From Kofleriaceae bacterium (GTDB lineage: Bacteria; Myxococcota_A; Polyangia; Haliangiales; Haliangiaceae), in the NCBI GenBank assembly GCA_024762925.1, contig JANTGM010000027.1, positions 1-61,122 of the forward strand: a DNA stretch of 61,122 nt, given 5' to 3'. The first letter of the stretch is position 1; each line of letters starts with the position of its first letter. The notes beneath the pieces were generated by a model. It was not told the origin of the DNA and did not search any database. It was given only the letters and a program-made list of their open reading frames with translations. Shown here in pieces: positions 1 through 9,790 of this stretch. Position numbers and translations under genes: made by a program.

Positions 1-577
<577 letters not shown>

Positions 578-1021
578 GTGAGTCGAAGTGTAGTGCCGAT
601 CGCGGCTTTGCCGGCCCAATCGTGGACGACAAAATCGAGCATCTCGAATCGCATGAGCGTTAGGGACGCCATTGCAAGACTTACGGCTCGTCATTCTCGA
701 GATCTGGCGCCTCTCTTTGATGCTTCGTCACTACAATGGTAACGAGCTGTGCAGTCATCAAGGCGAGCGAGGTTCGACCAGCAATCGGTTTCGCCCCATT
801 CAGACCATGCCTCGCGAGAAGGATCTTTGGCAGGACTTCTAGTCTTGCTGTGGCGGGTTCGATACCTAGTGAGGTACCCGATTCGGACGTGGCGTGGCGC
901 ACCCGTTGTTGTTGTTTCGCCACGGCACGAGCTGGCAAGAGCGGGCAGTTCGCTCACCTTCGCGGAAATTGCTGGCTGGCTCAAAGTTTGCTGTTCCTCA
1001 CGGCATGAAAGGAACTCCGTC
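578..1021. other. Intergenic region, no gene seen
   Basis: Lies between the divergent genes starting at 577 (minus) and 1022 (plus), so it should hold promoters for both. Short ORFs on either strand lack family resemblance and ribosome sites. I see no RNA gene; a GGTTCGATACC stretch near 860 resembles a T-loop but has no matching stem. Confidence 0.5.
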
Positions 1022-1651
1022 ATGAACGCAACCGTAAAGAAAACTCCACTTCAAGAGTTGCTCGACACCGCGTGCGGGCGCATTAACTCTACCCTCTCCG
1101 CAAAACGCGCACTCCACATCGCCATGGGCTCGCTACTCTGTGCTCTCCTTCTCTCCGCCGCCTGGGGGGCAGCAGCAGGCAGTGGTTCAATTCTACTGGC
1201 GCTTTCAAGCGGTCTCAAGGTGCCCGTCATTGTTCTACTCTCGACTCTCGCAGCCCTGCCGGCTACGCTCTTAGCGTTGCGTCTTTCGGGCGTCCACTAT
1301 GCAAGCCGAAGACTTCTTCTTAGTATTTGTTCTGGTGTCTTGGGAGGCGCGCTAATCCTCGCCGCCCTTGCCCCCATTGTCGGTATCTACTACCACACGA
1401 GTGCTGCAATCGGGGCAAAGCTCGCCGTCGCATCGGCATTCGTGGCTCTGGGGACCGGAAGTCTAATCATGGTTCGCAACGCACTAAGGCAGCTTCCAGA
1501 AAGTCTCACGGCCAAGAGCATTGCCATGCCGCTGGGCGTATTTACCGTTGTGCTGCTTGCAGCTATGTTGCAGTTCGTCGCGCTCGCATCACCGGTGCTC
1601 CCTGTACCAAGCGTTTTTGATGGAGGCATCGACGGGCTAGTTGTTCGATGA
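1022..1651 (+). CDS. Multi-pass membrane protein, unknown function
   Basis: 209 residues starting at ATG 1022, chosen because AAAGGA lies about 8 nt upstream; the open frame extends further back but looks non-coding. About 35 hydrophilic residues come first, then four to six hydrophobic segments: roughly 34-54, 58-85, 90-115, 118-142 and 160-190. A proline-rich end follows (PVLPVPSVFDGG). No catalytic motif is visible and I do not recognise the family. The stop codon overlaps the start of the next gene (ATGA), so the two are almost certainly translated together and probably form one inner-membrane complex. Confidence 0.7.
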   Translation: MNATVKKTPLQELLDTACGRINSTLSAKRALHIAMGSLLCALLLSAAWGAAAGSGSILLALSSGLKVPVIVLLSTLAALPATLLALRLSGVHYASRRLLLSICSGVLGGALILAALAPIVGIYYHTSAAIGAKLAVASAFVALGTGSLIMVRNALRQLPESLTAKSIAMPLGVFTVVLLAAMLQFVALASPVLPVPSVFDGGIDGLVVR

Positions 1652-1836
1652 GTACGGAAGCAGAGTTCTTAGGGCTCGGTGGACACAGTGCCGATCATCA
1701 GCAGGTGATGCTCTATGTTGCCCTCGGAGTGTTTTCTGCCGTCGTTCTGGTGCTGGTGTCCCTGTACAGAAGAAGCGGCGAGTCAATCGAAATGGACGAG
1801 ATAGACGCCTTGCTTCGAGAGGAAGACATCATATGA
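1648..1836 (+). CDS. Small single-pass membrane protein
   Basis: 62 residues. The start ATG at 1648 overlaps the TGA of the upstream membrane gene by 4 nt. A short N-terminal segment (MSTEAEFLGLGGHSADHQQ) is followed by one hydrophobic helix at about residues 20-41 (VMLYVALGVFSAVVLVLVSLY) and an acidic cytoplasmic tail ending in EIDALLREEDII. Such small tail-anchored proteins usually accompany a larger membrane partner, here the preceding gene. Function unknown. Confidence 0.65.
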   Translation: MSTEAEFLGLGGHSADHQQVMLYVALGVFSAVVLVLVSLYRRSGESIEMDEIDALLREEDII

Positions 1837-1939
1837 GTCCTCATAGTTCCAGCTCCGGTGCTCGTGTGCCCTCTTAAATGATAGACTGTGGCGGGTGCAG
1901 TACGAAGCACACACGACCAACATTCTGGGTGGGGCATTC

Positions 1940-2515
1940 ATGCGCTTAGCAGCGGTCGTATCTCTGGCAGTTGCACTGCTCGCTTGCAAAGGGGGCAGCT
2001 CCAATGCTCCCGCCCCCGACGCAGTTCCAGAGGGCTTCTGCGACGACACGATTCCCTGTGAGGATCCAACCCTGCCCTTCTGCGATGTGGCGGGCGTCTA
2101 CCCCGACTCCAACAACACGCCCAACACCTGCATTGCACAACCAGCGATTCCAGATTGCTCTAACACAATCGCTTGCCCGACTGCTGAAGCGCCGGTATGC
2201 AACTCCATCGGCGAGTGCGTTGAGTGCTTGAATTTCTCGCACTGCAATACAACCAATCCTCTTTGCTCACTCTCCACATACACCTGTGGGCCATGCAGAA
2301 CTGGCGCAAAGGGCGATGCAGTCTGCGAGGCGATCGACTCGTTTCAACCGTTCTGCGCAGAAACCGGCTCTTGTGTCGAATGCTTGGCGAATGGCGCTTG
2401 TGGAATTATCAGCGCCCCCATCTGCGATCCAACAGAGTTTCTCTGTCGAGGATGTAACACAGGTGAATGTGATGCGGGCACCTGCAATACGATTACGGGC
2501 GTCTGCGAAGAATAG
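1940..2515 (+). CDS. Cys-rich predicted lipoprotein
   Basis: 191 residues from ATG 1940, with GGTGGGG just upstream as a ribosome site. The N-terminus MRLAAVVSLAVALLAC is a lipoprotein signal peptide with lipobox LLAC. The mature protein contains more than twenty cysteines in short knots (CDDTIPC, CVECLNFSHC, CRGCNTGEC), repeated about four times in a 'C-x-x-x-x-C...P.C....G.C..C' layout that resembles the small Cys-rich repeats of delta-proteobacterial surface proteins. It probably sits on the outer membrane with many disulfides. It ends 7 nt before the stop codon of the convergent DUF885 gene. Role unknown. Confidence 0.75.
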   Translation: MRLAAVVSLAVALLACKGGSSNAPAPDAVPEGFCDDTIPCEDPTLPFCDVAGVYPDSNNTPNTCIAQPAIPDCSNTIACPTAEAPVCNSIGECVECLNFSHCNTTNPLCSLSTYTCGPCRTGAKGDAVCEAIDSFQPFCAETGSCVECLANGACGIISAPICDPTEFLCRGCNTGECDAGTCNTITGVCEE

Positions 2516-2522
2516 CTCAACG

Positions 2523-4352
2523 CTACTTCGACTTCGAACCAATCCAGGCCGCAACCAAGTCGGAGAGAATCGGAAGTGGAACTGAGCCGTTGCTGAGCAC
2601 GACTTCGTGGAACTCTCGAATGTCGAACCTCTCTCCGAGCTTCTCTCTAGCATTCTCCCGCAGGCGCAGGATCTCATTCATGCCAATCTTGTAGGCGGTG
2701 GCCTGTGAGGGCATCACGATATAACGCTCGATCGCATTGACCACGTCGCCCATGGGGTTGGGTGTGTTGGCCTTGAGGTAGTTGATCGCTTCCTGGCGGG
2801 TCCACTTTTTCTCATGAATCCCCGTGTCCACGACAAGTCGACACGCACGCCACAGTTCCATCGCAAGGCGCCCAAAGTTTGAGTACGGGTCCTTGTAGAG
2901 TCCCATCTCCCGTGGGAAGTATTCTGAGTATAGCCCCCAACCCTCAACGTATGCTGTATATCCTCCGTGGCGACGAAAATCAGGCAGGCTTTCAAGTTCC
3001 TGAGCGATGGCAATCTGCATGTGGTGGCCAGGAATTCCCTCGTGGTAGGCCAGAGCTTCCATCTGGTATGTGGGCATGCGCTCCATGCGATAGAGGTTTG
3101 CGTAGTAGGTTCCTGGCCGGCTGCCATCAAGGCTGGGCTGCCCGTAAAACGCCTTGCCAGCAGATTGCTCCCGAAACGCTTCGACTCGTTTTACGACGAT
3201 TTCGGCCTTTGGCTTGGTAATGAAGAGCTCATCAAGGCGCGTTCGCATCGTATCGATGATCTGCGTTGCTTGCGCGAGATACTGCGCTCGGCCCGCTTCG
3301 TCATTGGACAAGTAAAACTGCGAATCTGTACGCATGAACTCGAAAAACTCTGAGAGCGTCCCAGAAAACCCGGTTTCCGTCATGATCGCTCGCATCTCGC
3401 CGTGAATTCGTTCTACTTCACTCAATCCCAGTTCGTGGATTTCGCTAGCGGTCATCTTGGTGCTGGTGGTTCGGGCCAGAGCAAAGCGATAGAACTCACG
3501 CCCCTTTGGCAAACGCCACACGCCGTCGTCTTTGCCAGCACGCTGCATTTCATCTTTGAGATAGGCGGCCAGTGACTTGTAAGCGGGAAAAACCGTCTCT
3601 GTCAGCGCCGACGAGGCTTCGCTCAAGAGCCTAGCTTTGTCCTCTTCTGGCAGCGAGAGTCCATTCACCTTGCCACGGAAGTCTTCAAGAAGGGTACTGT
3701 CGGCAGGTCCATCGTCAAAGGGCTTTCCGACTAAGATATTCTCGCAATCGCGGATTACATGCGGATACACAAAGGCGGGCGGAATGATGCCGAGCTTTGC
3801 TCGCGTTGCAAGTCCGCGCTCCAGCTCCTCAAAGAGGGGACCGACACCGCGAAGTCGCTGCACATACGCCTCAGCATCGCTGCGAGAATCAACCTTGTGA
3901 TAGTTGATGAGAAACGCTGGCACTTCTGCCTGGGCCCCATGCATTTGATTCACGGGGTAATTGTGATGCCTCCAAGCATGGCCTTCGATGCGCTTCTCAC
4001 TGTCATACTCAAAGAGGCGATAGCTAACTTTCGTTTGCTCATCGAGCTTCGCAAAATCAAACTCTGAGCGAAGCTGTTCCAGGTCGCTTGTCCAACGCCG
4101 CAAGTCACGATGTGCAGCTGCCTCCGAGCGATCATCCCACTTGTCGTAGTCCGTCTTGATGCCGAGAGAGGTTTGCTTCTCTGGACTGCGCGCAAGCTCT
4201 GCTGCAAACGTCTCGGCGAAGAAGGCATTGAGTCGGTCGCTCTCAGTCTCCGCGGCGCTTGCTGGCGTCTTCGAGGAGGACGCGCCAAGAACGCAGCTGG
4301 AGGCGAGCCCAAGAATGAGAAGCAGAGTGGTCGTGAGCAATGATGTTTTCAT
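2523..4352 (-). CDS. DUF885 family metallopeptidase-like protein
   Basis: 609 residues from ATG 4352, the first methionine followed by a signal sequence (MKTSLLTTTLLLILGLASSC); possible lipobox at ASSC. The body matches the DUF885 family, exported proteins of about 600 residues with a gluzincin-like fold. The metal-site motif H-E-G-I-P-G-H-H lies at residues 437-444, preceded by MEALAY. The C-terminal part (IERYIVMPSQATAYKIG) is also typical. Probable role is periplasmic peptide hydrolysis; the substrate is unknown. It is the last gene of a minus-strand run (kinase, TPR protein, lipoprotein, this gene), 49 nt after the preceding stop. Confidence 0.88.
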   Translation of the reverse strand: MKTSLLTTTLLLILGLASSCVLGASSSKTPASAAETESDRLNAFFAETFAAELARSPEKQTSLGIKTDYDKWDDRSEAAAHRDLRRWTSDLEQLRSEFDFAKLDEQTKVSYRLFEYDSEKRIEGHAWRHHNYPVNQMHGAQAEVPAFLINYHKVDSRSDAEAYVQRLRGVGPLFEELERGLATRAKLGIIPPAFVYPHVIRDCENILVGKPFDDGPADSTLLEDFRGKVNGLSLPEEDKARLLSEASSALTETVFPAYKSLAAYLKDEMQRAGKDDGVWRLPKGREFYRFALARTTSTKMTASEIHELGLSEVERIHGEMRAIMTETGFSGTLSEFFEFMRTDSQFYLSNDEAGRAQYLAQATQIIDTMRTRLDELFITKPKAEIVVKRVEAFREQSAGKAFYGQPSLDGSRPGTYYANLYRMERMPTYQMEALAYHEGIPGHHMQIAIAQELESLPDFRRHGGYTAYVEGWGLYSEYFPREMGLYKDPYSNFGRLAMELWRACRLVVDTGIHEKKWTRQEAINYLKANTPNPMGDVVNAIERYIVMPSQATAYKIGMNEILRLRENAREKLGERFDIREFHEVVLSNGSVPLPILSDLVAAWIGSKSK

Positions 4353-4401
4353 GGAGGTACCGAGGCGTTCGAGACGCGCAACGATACCATTGCGCTCCAC
4401 G

Positions 4402-5694
4402 CTACTGCCGTGGATCAACTCCATTGCTCAAGGTTTGAAAAATCGCAAACGTCTCATTGACGGCACCAACAACCAACAGATCGGAATCATCTTCGCCGAA
4501 AACGAATTCGGCCTCAGCTAGGGCTCTACCGTAATTCTGGCCATCTTCAGGGGTGCTGTCGTAAATCACTGCTCTTGGCTCGAACACCTCCTCTTCAGAG
4601 AGCTCATAGACGTTCACTTGGCCCGCACTGAAGAGTCCTTCTGGACTTGCGAGAGGATCTCCAACCACCAACTCGTCGCCTTCGTTTGTATCAAGATCGA
4701 GGAATAGAATCGGACCATCTCCGAATGCTCCTGAGTCTTCAGAAGGAACCAAAGACTGGGGACGGGCGTTAGGAGTCGAGATATCAAAGTTTGAAAGAAC
4801 ATACACCTCATCCGTCAAGGGAGCAGTCAGCGCAATGTGCAGCTTGTCTTCTTCGCTGCTACTGCCAATTGCCATGCGAGCACCGTAATCAGTGGCAGCA
4901 CCCAAGCCGATGCCGTCTGAGCCGATGCCGCTGAACTGCGGAGTGATTGAAGAACAGACGAGCCCATCGGTTTCTTTTAGTCTGGCAGCAGAGAAGAGAG
5001 AAATGGTGCCAGCCATCGACACGATGACCTCCTCACCATCAAAGAGTGGGGAATCGTCAATGAACTCTCCCACAACAACATCGGAACCCACCGCATCCAA
5101 CGTGCAGTGGGTGCAAGAATGCGTCGTGGCAGTCGGGTCCAAATCGGAGATTATGAAAATCTCGTCGTCCCGCAGCGCAATGAGATCAAAGACACCTTCC
5201 TCGCCTGTTTCCCGAAACACCATACGATGTCCCAGATTTGCCCCCGGAAGGCCGCAATCCGCTCCTGACGCTTTTCCCAGGGGCTCGGGCTCTCCACTGC
5301 CAACATCGAAGAACAGGATCTCATCAGCACTTCCCAGGCCGCCGATGGCAACCAAGGCACCAACACTTCGCACCACTTCAGGAGCACCGACGAGACTGGG
5401 TGTCGAGCTAAGAATAACTCTGTCAAACCCATCGATATTCGCCCCAAACTGTTGCAAGCCGCCGGTGGCATCATACGTCACAACACCAAGCCCTAGAGGA
5501 CTTGTGCCCAAGACGGCAATCGTCGTGCCTGGTGTGTCTGTTGTCACGCCAGCAACTGCCACGCCATATTCTTGTGAGTCGATACCAACCGAGCCATTGC
5601 TGTCCGACCAAGCAGCCGCGCGTTTGTCGTCAAACGTCGACATGCTGCAACTGGCCGAGAGCCCAAAAACAACGATCCAGCGAAATGGATTCAA
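4402..5694 (-). CDS. Lipoprotein with FG-GAP-like repeats
   Basis: 430 residues. The N-terminus MNPFRWIVVFGLSASC carries a lipobox (LSASC), so the mature protein should be membrane-anchored. The rest is beta-rich, with repeated acidic segments of the type 'GDFDGDG/DLDTNEGDELVVGDP', 'GEFIDDSPLFDGEEVIVS' and 'GEDDSDLLVVGA'. These resemble the FG-GAP/integrin-type repeats of secreted beta-propellers, though degenerate. The start codon overlaps the stop of the upstream TPR gene (ATGA), so it belongs to that operon. Probable surface or periplasmic ligand-binding protein; no enzyme motif seen. Confidence 0.72.
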   Translation of the reverse strand: MNPFRWIVVFGLSASCSMSTFDDKRAAAWSDSNGSVGIDSQEYGVAVAGVTTDTPGTTIAVLGTSPLGLGVVTYDATGGLQQFGANIDGFDRVILSSTPSLVGAPEVVRSVGALVAIGGLGSADEILFFDVGSGEPEPLGKASGADCGLPGANLGHRMVFRETGEEGVFDLIALRDDEIFIISDLDPTATTHSCTHCTLDAVGSDVVVGEFIDDSPLFDGEEVIVSMAGTISLFSAARLKETDGLVCSSITPQFSGIGSDGIGLGAATDYGARMAIGSSSEEDKLHIALTAPLTDEVYVLSNFDISTPNARPQSLVPSEDSGAFGDGPILFLDLDTNEGDELVVGDPLASPEGLFSAGQVNVYELSEEEVFEPRAVIYDSTPEDGQNYGRALAEAEFVFGEDDSDLLVVGAVNETFAIFQTLSNGVDPRQ

Positions 5695-6746
5695 AACGTC
5701 ACCTCCAAAGCCAAGCCAGCATGATTCACACTCGCGGTAGGCACAACAAGCGTGTGACTCGCCGCCCGCGATGAAGACTTCTTCTTCATTGCTCGATACA
5801 ACAAGAACCCGCCCGCGATCGCCGCTGCTCCCGAGACAGCGTAAGAAATGTTCGCAATGAGTGCGTCGCGTTTGCCGTCGGCAAACCGTGGGTCGCTAGT
5901 GTCGAGAGGGGGAACTCCCGTTTCGAGTTGCTCCCCAAGTTCGGTATCCGTGCTCGACGAGCGCGATCCAAAGAAAACTCCCGCGCCAAGGGCAACTCCT
6001 GATGCCGAGAATGCCACGATGCTTGGCACCAAGCTTGGCGTCGCAGGAGGTTGTGTCGATTGCCTTGGCTTTGAGCCAGTGCCTTGCCAAGCTGCTGACA
6101 TGCTGCTGTCAATCTCTTGAATTCGCTGGCCTGCTTGCTGTCGATTTGCCCCAGATACCGATAGCGCCAAGTAGCGCTCGTACTCGACCTTGGCCAAGAC
6201 CAAATCGCCTTTGCCGCGATAGGCCTCTGCCAGTGCAAAGACCACCTCGGGCTCATTCACAAGCGCAAAGGATGCTGTGTACTGCGCAATGGCCTCTTGC
6301 CACCTCGATGCAGCAGCAGCCTGTTGGCCCGCAGACCGCTTTGCCGCGGCCTCTTCCTTCTTCGCCAACTTCTCGTCTCGTTCTTCAAGCTCTCGCCCAA
6401 GCGCCTCACGCCTAGCGCGAGCCTCGACGGCTTTGTCTTCGTTCGGAGCATCGCGTAGGTACCGATCGTAGTACTCCACGGCCTTGTCCTTGTTACCCGA
6501 CTTCTCGTAGCAGAGCCCGATGTTAAACAAGACGCCGGCTTTGGGCGCGAGAGCATAGGCGGCAGCGTACTCTTCGATTGCTTTGTCGAAGGTGCCAACC
6601 TTGAAGTAGGCCTCGCCCTGGCGAAAGTGCTTCTTGGCTTCCTCAAGCCTTGGGTCGGCGACCGCGCTCTGTGCGCCCAAAAGGTAGGCGAGCACAAATG
6701 CGATCGCTACGATGGATCGGAATATGGATCGGTAGTTTTGGCCCAA
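5691..6746 (-). CDS. TPR-repeat protein with signal peptide
   Basis: 351 residues. A signal sequence (IVAIAFVLAYLLGAQSAVA) leads into TPR units at about 35-105 (FRQGEAYFKVGTFDKAIEEY, GLCYEKSGNKDKAVEYYDRY), a charged coiled linker (ELEERDEKLAKKEEAAAKR), more TPR units at about 140-205, and two hydrophobic segments near 230-252 and 293-313 with a basic KKKSSS between them and the end. Its start lies 40 nt inside the 3' end of the upstream kinase gene and no later ATG is available, so the overlap is probably real. TPR proteins beside myxobacterial kinases usually act as scaffolds; here that is inference. Confidence 0.78.
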   Translation of the reverse strand: MGQNYRSIFRSIVAIAFVLAYLLGAQSAVADPRLEEAKKHFRQGEAYFKVGTFDKAIEEYAAAYALAPKAGVLFNIGLCYEKSGNKDKAVEYYDRYLRDAPNEDKAVEARARREALGRELEERDEKLAKKEEAAAKRSAGQQAAAASRWQEAIAQYTASFALVNEPEVVFALAEAYRGKGDLVLAKVEYERYLALSVSGANRQQAGQRIQEIDSSMSAAWQGTGSKPRQSTQPPATPSLVPSIVAFSASGVALGAGVFFGSRSSSTDTELGEQLETGVPPLDTSDPRFADGKRDALIANISYAVSGAAAIAGGFLLYRAMKKKSSSRAASHTLVVPTASVNHAGLALEVTF

Positions 6747-8056
6747 TTGTCTTGGTCTCCCGGCTTCGTTTTCTTTGGAGGCGTCCTTGCACCCGGTGCT
6801 TTCTTGGCGTCGGTGGATGAGGCTTTGGGAGCCTTTCCATCTCGAGGTCGTTTCCTTCGGGTCGTCTTCACCGTGGCATCCACCGCGGCAGAGGAGGAGG
6901 TCATTCCCGCATCAGGCGGCGTCTTTGCTGCGCCTGTAAGACTCTTGATGCTTGCGTCCATGATGGTGACCGCTCCCGTGCCAGCATCAAGTATCTCAGC
7001 TACATTGCCCTCGTATGCAGACGTGTTGGTCGAATCGCCACCACGCAAGGAAAACGCAAGCACAGATATGACCAGGCCTGCACCAGCGACTCCGAAAAAC
7101 ACCAAAGGCCGCCTGTTGGTGGGCGGAATGGAGAGCATCTCATGTTCCGAATCGAGTGTCGTAGTCGCTGCCGCAGCAGCCCGAGAGATGGGAGCAGACA
7201 TGTCCGTTCCATCTGCAGCACTGACAAGTTCTAGGTAAAACTCCTGTGCCGTAGCAAATCGGTACTCTTTGTCCTTTGCGAGCGCCTTGGCGAAAACTCG
7301 ATCTAAGGCCTCACTTGCACCAAACGCACTCGGCAGTTGTGGCTCACCATTGACATGCAAATTCATGAGCGCAGCATGTGAGTTCGACTCGAAGGGATAC
7401 CGCCCCGTGATGAGATGGTGAACCAAGACACCCAATGCGTAGATGTCTGTGCGGTGATCCACACCACGTCCTTCCCACTGCTCCGGTGACATGAAGAGTG
7501 GTGTGCCCATTTGCACGCCTGTCTGCGTGGCTGAGACATCGCTCTCCACGAGCTTAGCGATGCCAAAATCGAGAATTCGCACCGATGGCGGACCATTGCG
7601 TTCGATAGCCAAGTAGATGTTGTCGGGCTTCAGATCACGGTGATAGATGCCCGCTTCGTGGGCCGTGTCCAGAGCGTCAGCAATCTGCTCGACCAAGGGC
7701 AAGATCTCGCTGAGGGCCATTGGACCGTGCTTCATGCGGTCACCGAGTGACTCGCCTTTGAGGAGCGGCATGATGAAGTAGTGGCCTACCTCGGGTGTGT
7801 GGCCAAACGAAAATACATCAATAATATTAGAATGTTGAATCTTAGCAATGGCACGTGCTTCCTGCACAAAGCGCTTGACCATCTGCTCGTTCTTGGACAA
7901 GTGGGGCGCCAGCACCTTGATCGCAACCTCCTTGCCAATGATGGGATGGAAGCCCTTGTAGACCGCTCCCATGCCACCTGCCCCCAGGATCCCCACCACC
8001 TCATACTCGCCGAGTGTCGTGCCCAGAGGCACTTCTTGAGCAGCAGCGTTCGTCAA
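6707..8056 (-). CDS. Hanks-type Ser/Thr protein kinase
   Basis: 449 residues. The kinase domain (about 17-275) has every key feature: glycine loop GAGGMG at 25-30, lysine in VAIK at 47, catalytic HRDLKPDN with Asp141, DFG at 163-165 and a SPEQ version of the APE motif. A transmembrane helix follows at about 318-338 (LVFFGVAGAGLVISVLAF), then a Ser/Thr/Ala-rich stretch and a Lys/Pro-rich tail (KAPGARTPPKKTKPG). There are no PASTA repeats, so any sensing is by another type of tail. It heads a run of overlapping minus-strand genes (TPR protein, lipoprotein, DUF885 protein) and may phosphorylate or be scaffolded by the TPR partner. Confidence 0.93.
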   Translation of the reverse strand: MTNAAAQEVPLGTTLGEYEVVGILGAGGMGAVYKGFHPIIGKEVAIKVLAPHLSKNEQMVKRFVQEARAIAKIQHSNIIDVFSFGHTPEVGHYFIMPLLKGESLGDRMKHGPMALSEILPLVEQIADALDTAHEAGIYHRDLKPDNIYLAIERNGPPSVRILDFGIAKLVESDVSATQTGVQMGTPLFMSPEQWEGRGVDHRTDIYALGVLVHHLITGRYPFESNSHAALMNLHVNGEPQLPSAFGASEALDRVFAKALAKDKEYRFATAQEFYLELVSAADGTDMSAPISRAAAAATTTLDSEHEMLSIPPTNRRPLVFFGVAGAGLVISVLAFSLRGGDSTNTSAYEGNVAEILDAGTGAVTIMDASIKSLTGAAKTPPDAGMTSSSAAVDATVKTTRRKRPRDGKAPKASSTDAKKAPGARTPPKKTKPGDQDNWAKTTDPYSDPS

Positions 8057-8574
8057 GGTTCCGATGGTATCACGGACCCATTTGCTCCGCAGCTAGCGGC
8101 GATGACCAACATTTTCGGGCCTCGAGTCACCGCGCCATGTCGCACGCCCGTTTCGAACGGTTGCCCCAACAAATTTGGGATCTCAGAATTTCTCTGTTGA
8201 CCTTTTCCTGTAGATCCGTAAGGTGAAGCTACTGGAGTTCTGATGCCCTTGCCGCAATGTACATACCTGCAACAAACACTTGCAGAATCTAGCCTCCCCT
8301 TCGGGCGACGCTAAGTACTGGCTCGCGCTCGGCGTGCGCGACACTCGGCTTGCGCGACGTCTGGAAGCGACACCCATCTTTCGAGATCTCTGACCGGTCG
8401 CAAGTCTTCGGCGTATGAGTTTCTGACTCATCCGCTCTTTGGCACATGCGGACCCAAAATCGCTATGCGACGGCCTCGAACCTCGTCGCTCTTGGACCAC
8501 CGCCATCCGAATCCGTTTGACCTTGTGCGACGACGGCAAACGGAACTGCATCCACATCTCCACACGAACGAACC
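8057..8574. other. Divergent intergenic region, no gene seen
   Basis: About 520 bp between the kinase (minus) and AAA ATPase (plus) starts. A 205-codon open frame on the minus strand runs through here and into the ATPase gene, but its composition (runs of Arg/Ser, no domain) marks it as a shadow. Promoters for both flanking genes should lie here; no strong consensus stood out. Confidence 0.5.
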
Positions 8575-9711
8575 ATGCAAATTCCAAAAAAGAAGCAACG
8601 CCGAATTGAAAAGGTGTTGGAAATCGCTGCTGACGTTGGCTCGCTCGCCATGAGTCTGCGCGACCGTCCCACTCGTCTCGACTGGGTGTCGCTAGGCCTG
8701 CGCGCAGTGTCAATTGGAATAAAGATCCAACACAACAAGCGCAAGCAGAGCTCACTGTGCCCTTGGAGCTATTTTGAAGACACGGGCCCAAATCGGGCAT
8801 GGGTTGCCATTCCGGAATCGCTAGGCGAGTTGATCCTCAAGCACGTGCGCCAAGTCTCGCTTGTGCAAGAGTATTGGGATGAGGACATCACATCTGAGGT
8901 GGTATGTCTCGGCCTTCTGCGAGGCCAAGAGATTGGCTGGATCTCATCGTTCGATGGAAAGCTGCAAGATGGTCCCTACATGCGCGTCGACAAGCAGAAC
9001 GAGACCCATGCCGCATTGGGCGCTTGCCTGTGGGATGAACTCGGCAACAACAACTTAGTCTTTGGGACCAACGGACTCACAGTGGACCCGCTTGCGAAAA
9101 CTTCTGATCTGTCCACGGCACAGTTCTCCGAACTGCAAGGTCGCGTGCGAGCATTTCTTCTCAACGGCCAGTCGCGCAGCTTGCTCTTCTCGGGTCCTCC
9201 CGGGACAGGCAAGAGCACCGGAGTGCGCCAACTCTCACGAGGTCTTGGCTTGCGAACACTGCGCGTGGAGATCAAGATGCTCGCCGAGTCGGATCGTCGC
9301 ATGCAGTCTCTTACGGCAAGTCTCGACACGCTGGTGCGCGCGCTGGCCCCCGAGGCGCTCATTCTCGACGACATCGATCGGGTGCAAGAGGAAGACAAGC
9401 TCCTGCACTTTCTCGAGTTGACAAAGCGCACCTGCCGAGTCGTCTTGGCATCCGCCAACAACGTAGGAGACATGACGCCAGCGACCCTACGTCCTGGGCG
9501 CTTTGACGAAATCATCGAAGTGAACAAGGCCGACAAGAACGTGGTGCGGGCACTCTTGGGCGACGATGAGATCCTGTTTGAGAAGATCGGACACCTGCCC
9601 ATGGCCTACATCGCAGAGTTTGTGAACCGGCGCGCGGCGCTTGGGCGAGACGTAGCGATGGAAGAGATTCCAACGCTACTCGAGCGCTTCAAACAATCGA
9701 AGTCGAGTTAG
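8575..9711 (+). CDS. AAA+ family ATPase
   Basis: 378 residues. Walker A is GPPGTGKST at 207-215 and Walker B is ILDDID at 263-268. A sensor-1-like ASANN and an RPGRFD motif follow, the usual AAA+ second region of homology with its arginine finger. Residues 1-190 match nothing I recognise; they include a basic start (MQIPKKKQRRIEKVLE) and a beta-rich segment (WAWVAIPESLGELI-like, then LLRGQEIGWISSFDGKL). The layout, with a substrate-specific N-terminus and a single AAA module, resembles BCS1-like or phage/toxin-linked ATPases; which it is cannot be decided. No good ribosome site is visible before the ATG. It converges on pyruvate carboxylase. Confidence 0.85.
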   Translation: MQIPKKKQRRIEKVLEIAADVGSLAMSLRDRPTRLDWVSLGLRAVSIGIKIQHNKRKQSSLCPWSYFEDTGPNRAWVAIPESLGELILKHVRQVSLVQEYWDEDITSEVVCLGLLRGQEIGWISSFDGKLQDGPYMRVDKQNETHAALGACLWDELGNNNLVFGTNGLTVDPLAKTSDLSTAQFSELQGRVRAFLLNGQSRSLLFSGPPGTGKSTGVRQLSRGLGLRTLRVEIKMLAESDRRMQSLTASLDTLVRALAPEALILDDIDRVQEEDKLLHFLELTKRTCRVVLASANNVGDMTPATLRPGRFDEIIEVNKADKNVVRALLGDDEILFEKIGHLPMAYIAEFVNRRAALGRDVAMEEIPTLLERFKQSKSS

Positions 9712-9720
9712 AGGAGCGCT

Positions 9721-9790
9721 CGATCCAAAGCGATTTGAACGCAAACAAAGCGATTCGAACCCGATCCGAAGCTATTCAAACTCGATCAGA
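9721..9790. repeat. Degenerate ~20-bp tandem repeat
   Basis: Three imperfect copies of a 20-21 bp unit built on (A/C)AAGCGATTYGAAC, with centres near 9732, 9752 and 9773. They lie in the short gap between the convergent AAA ATPase and pyruvate carboxylase genes. The third copy runs into the last codons of the carboxylase. No terminator hairpin is seen here. Confidence 0.5.

Noticed and set aside
681-1008. Short ORFs or a tRNA between 600 and 1020
   Set aside because: A T-loop-like GGTTCGATACC occurs, but no acceptor, D or anticodon stems could be paired; the ORFs have no family text.
8183-8800. 205-codon minus-strand ORF
   Set aside because: Overlaps the AAA ATPase gene antisense, with biased composition and no domain or ribosome site.
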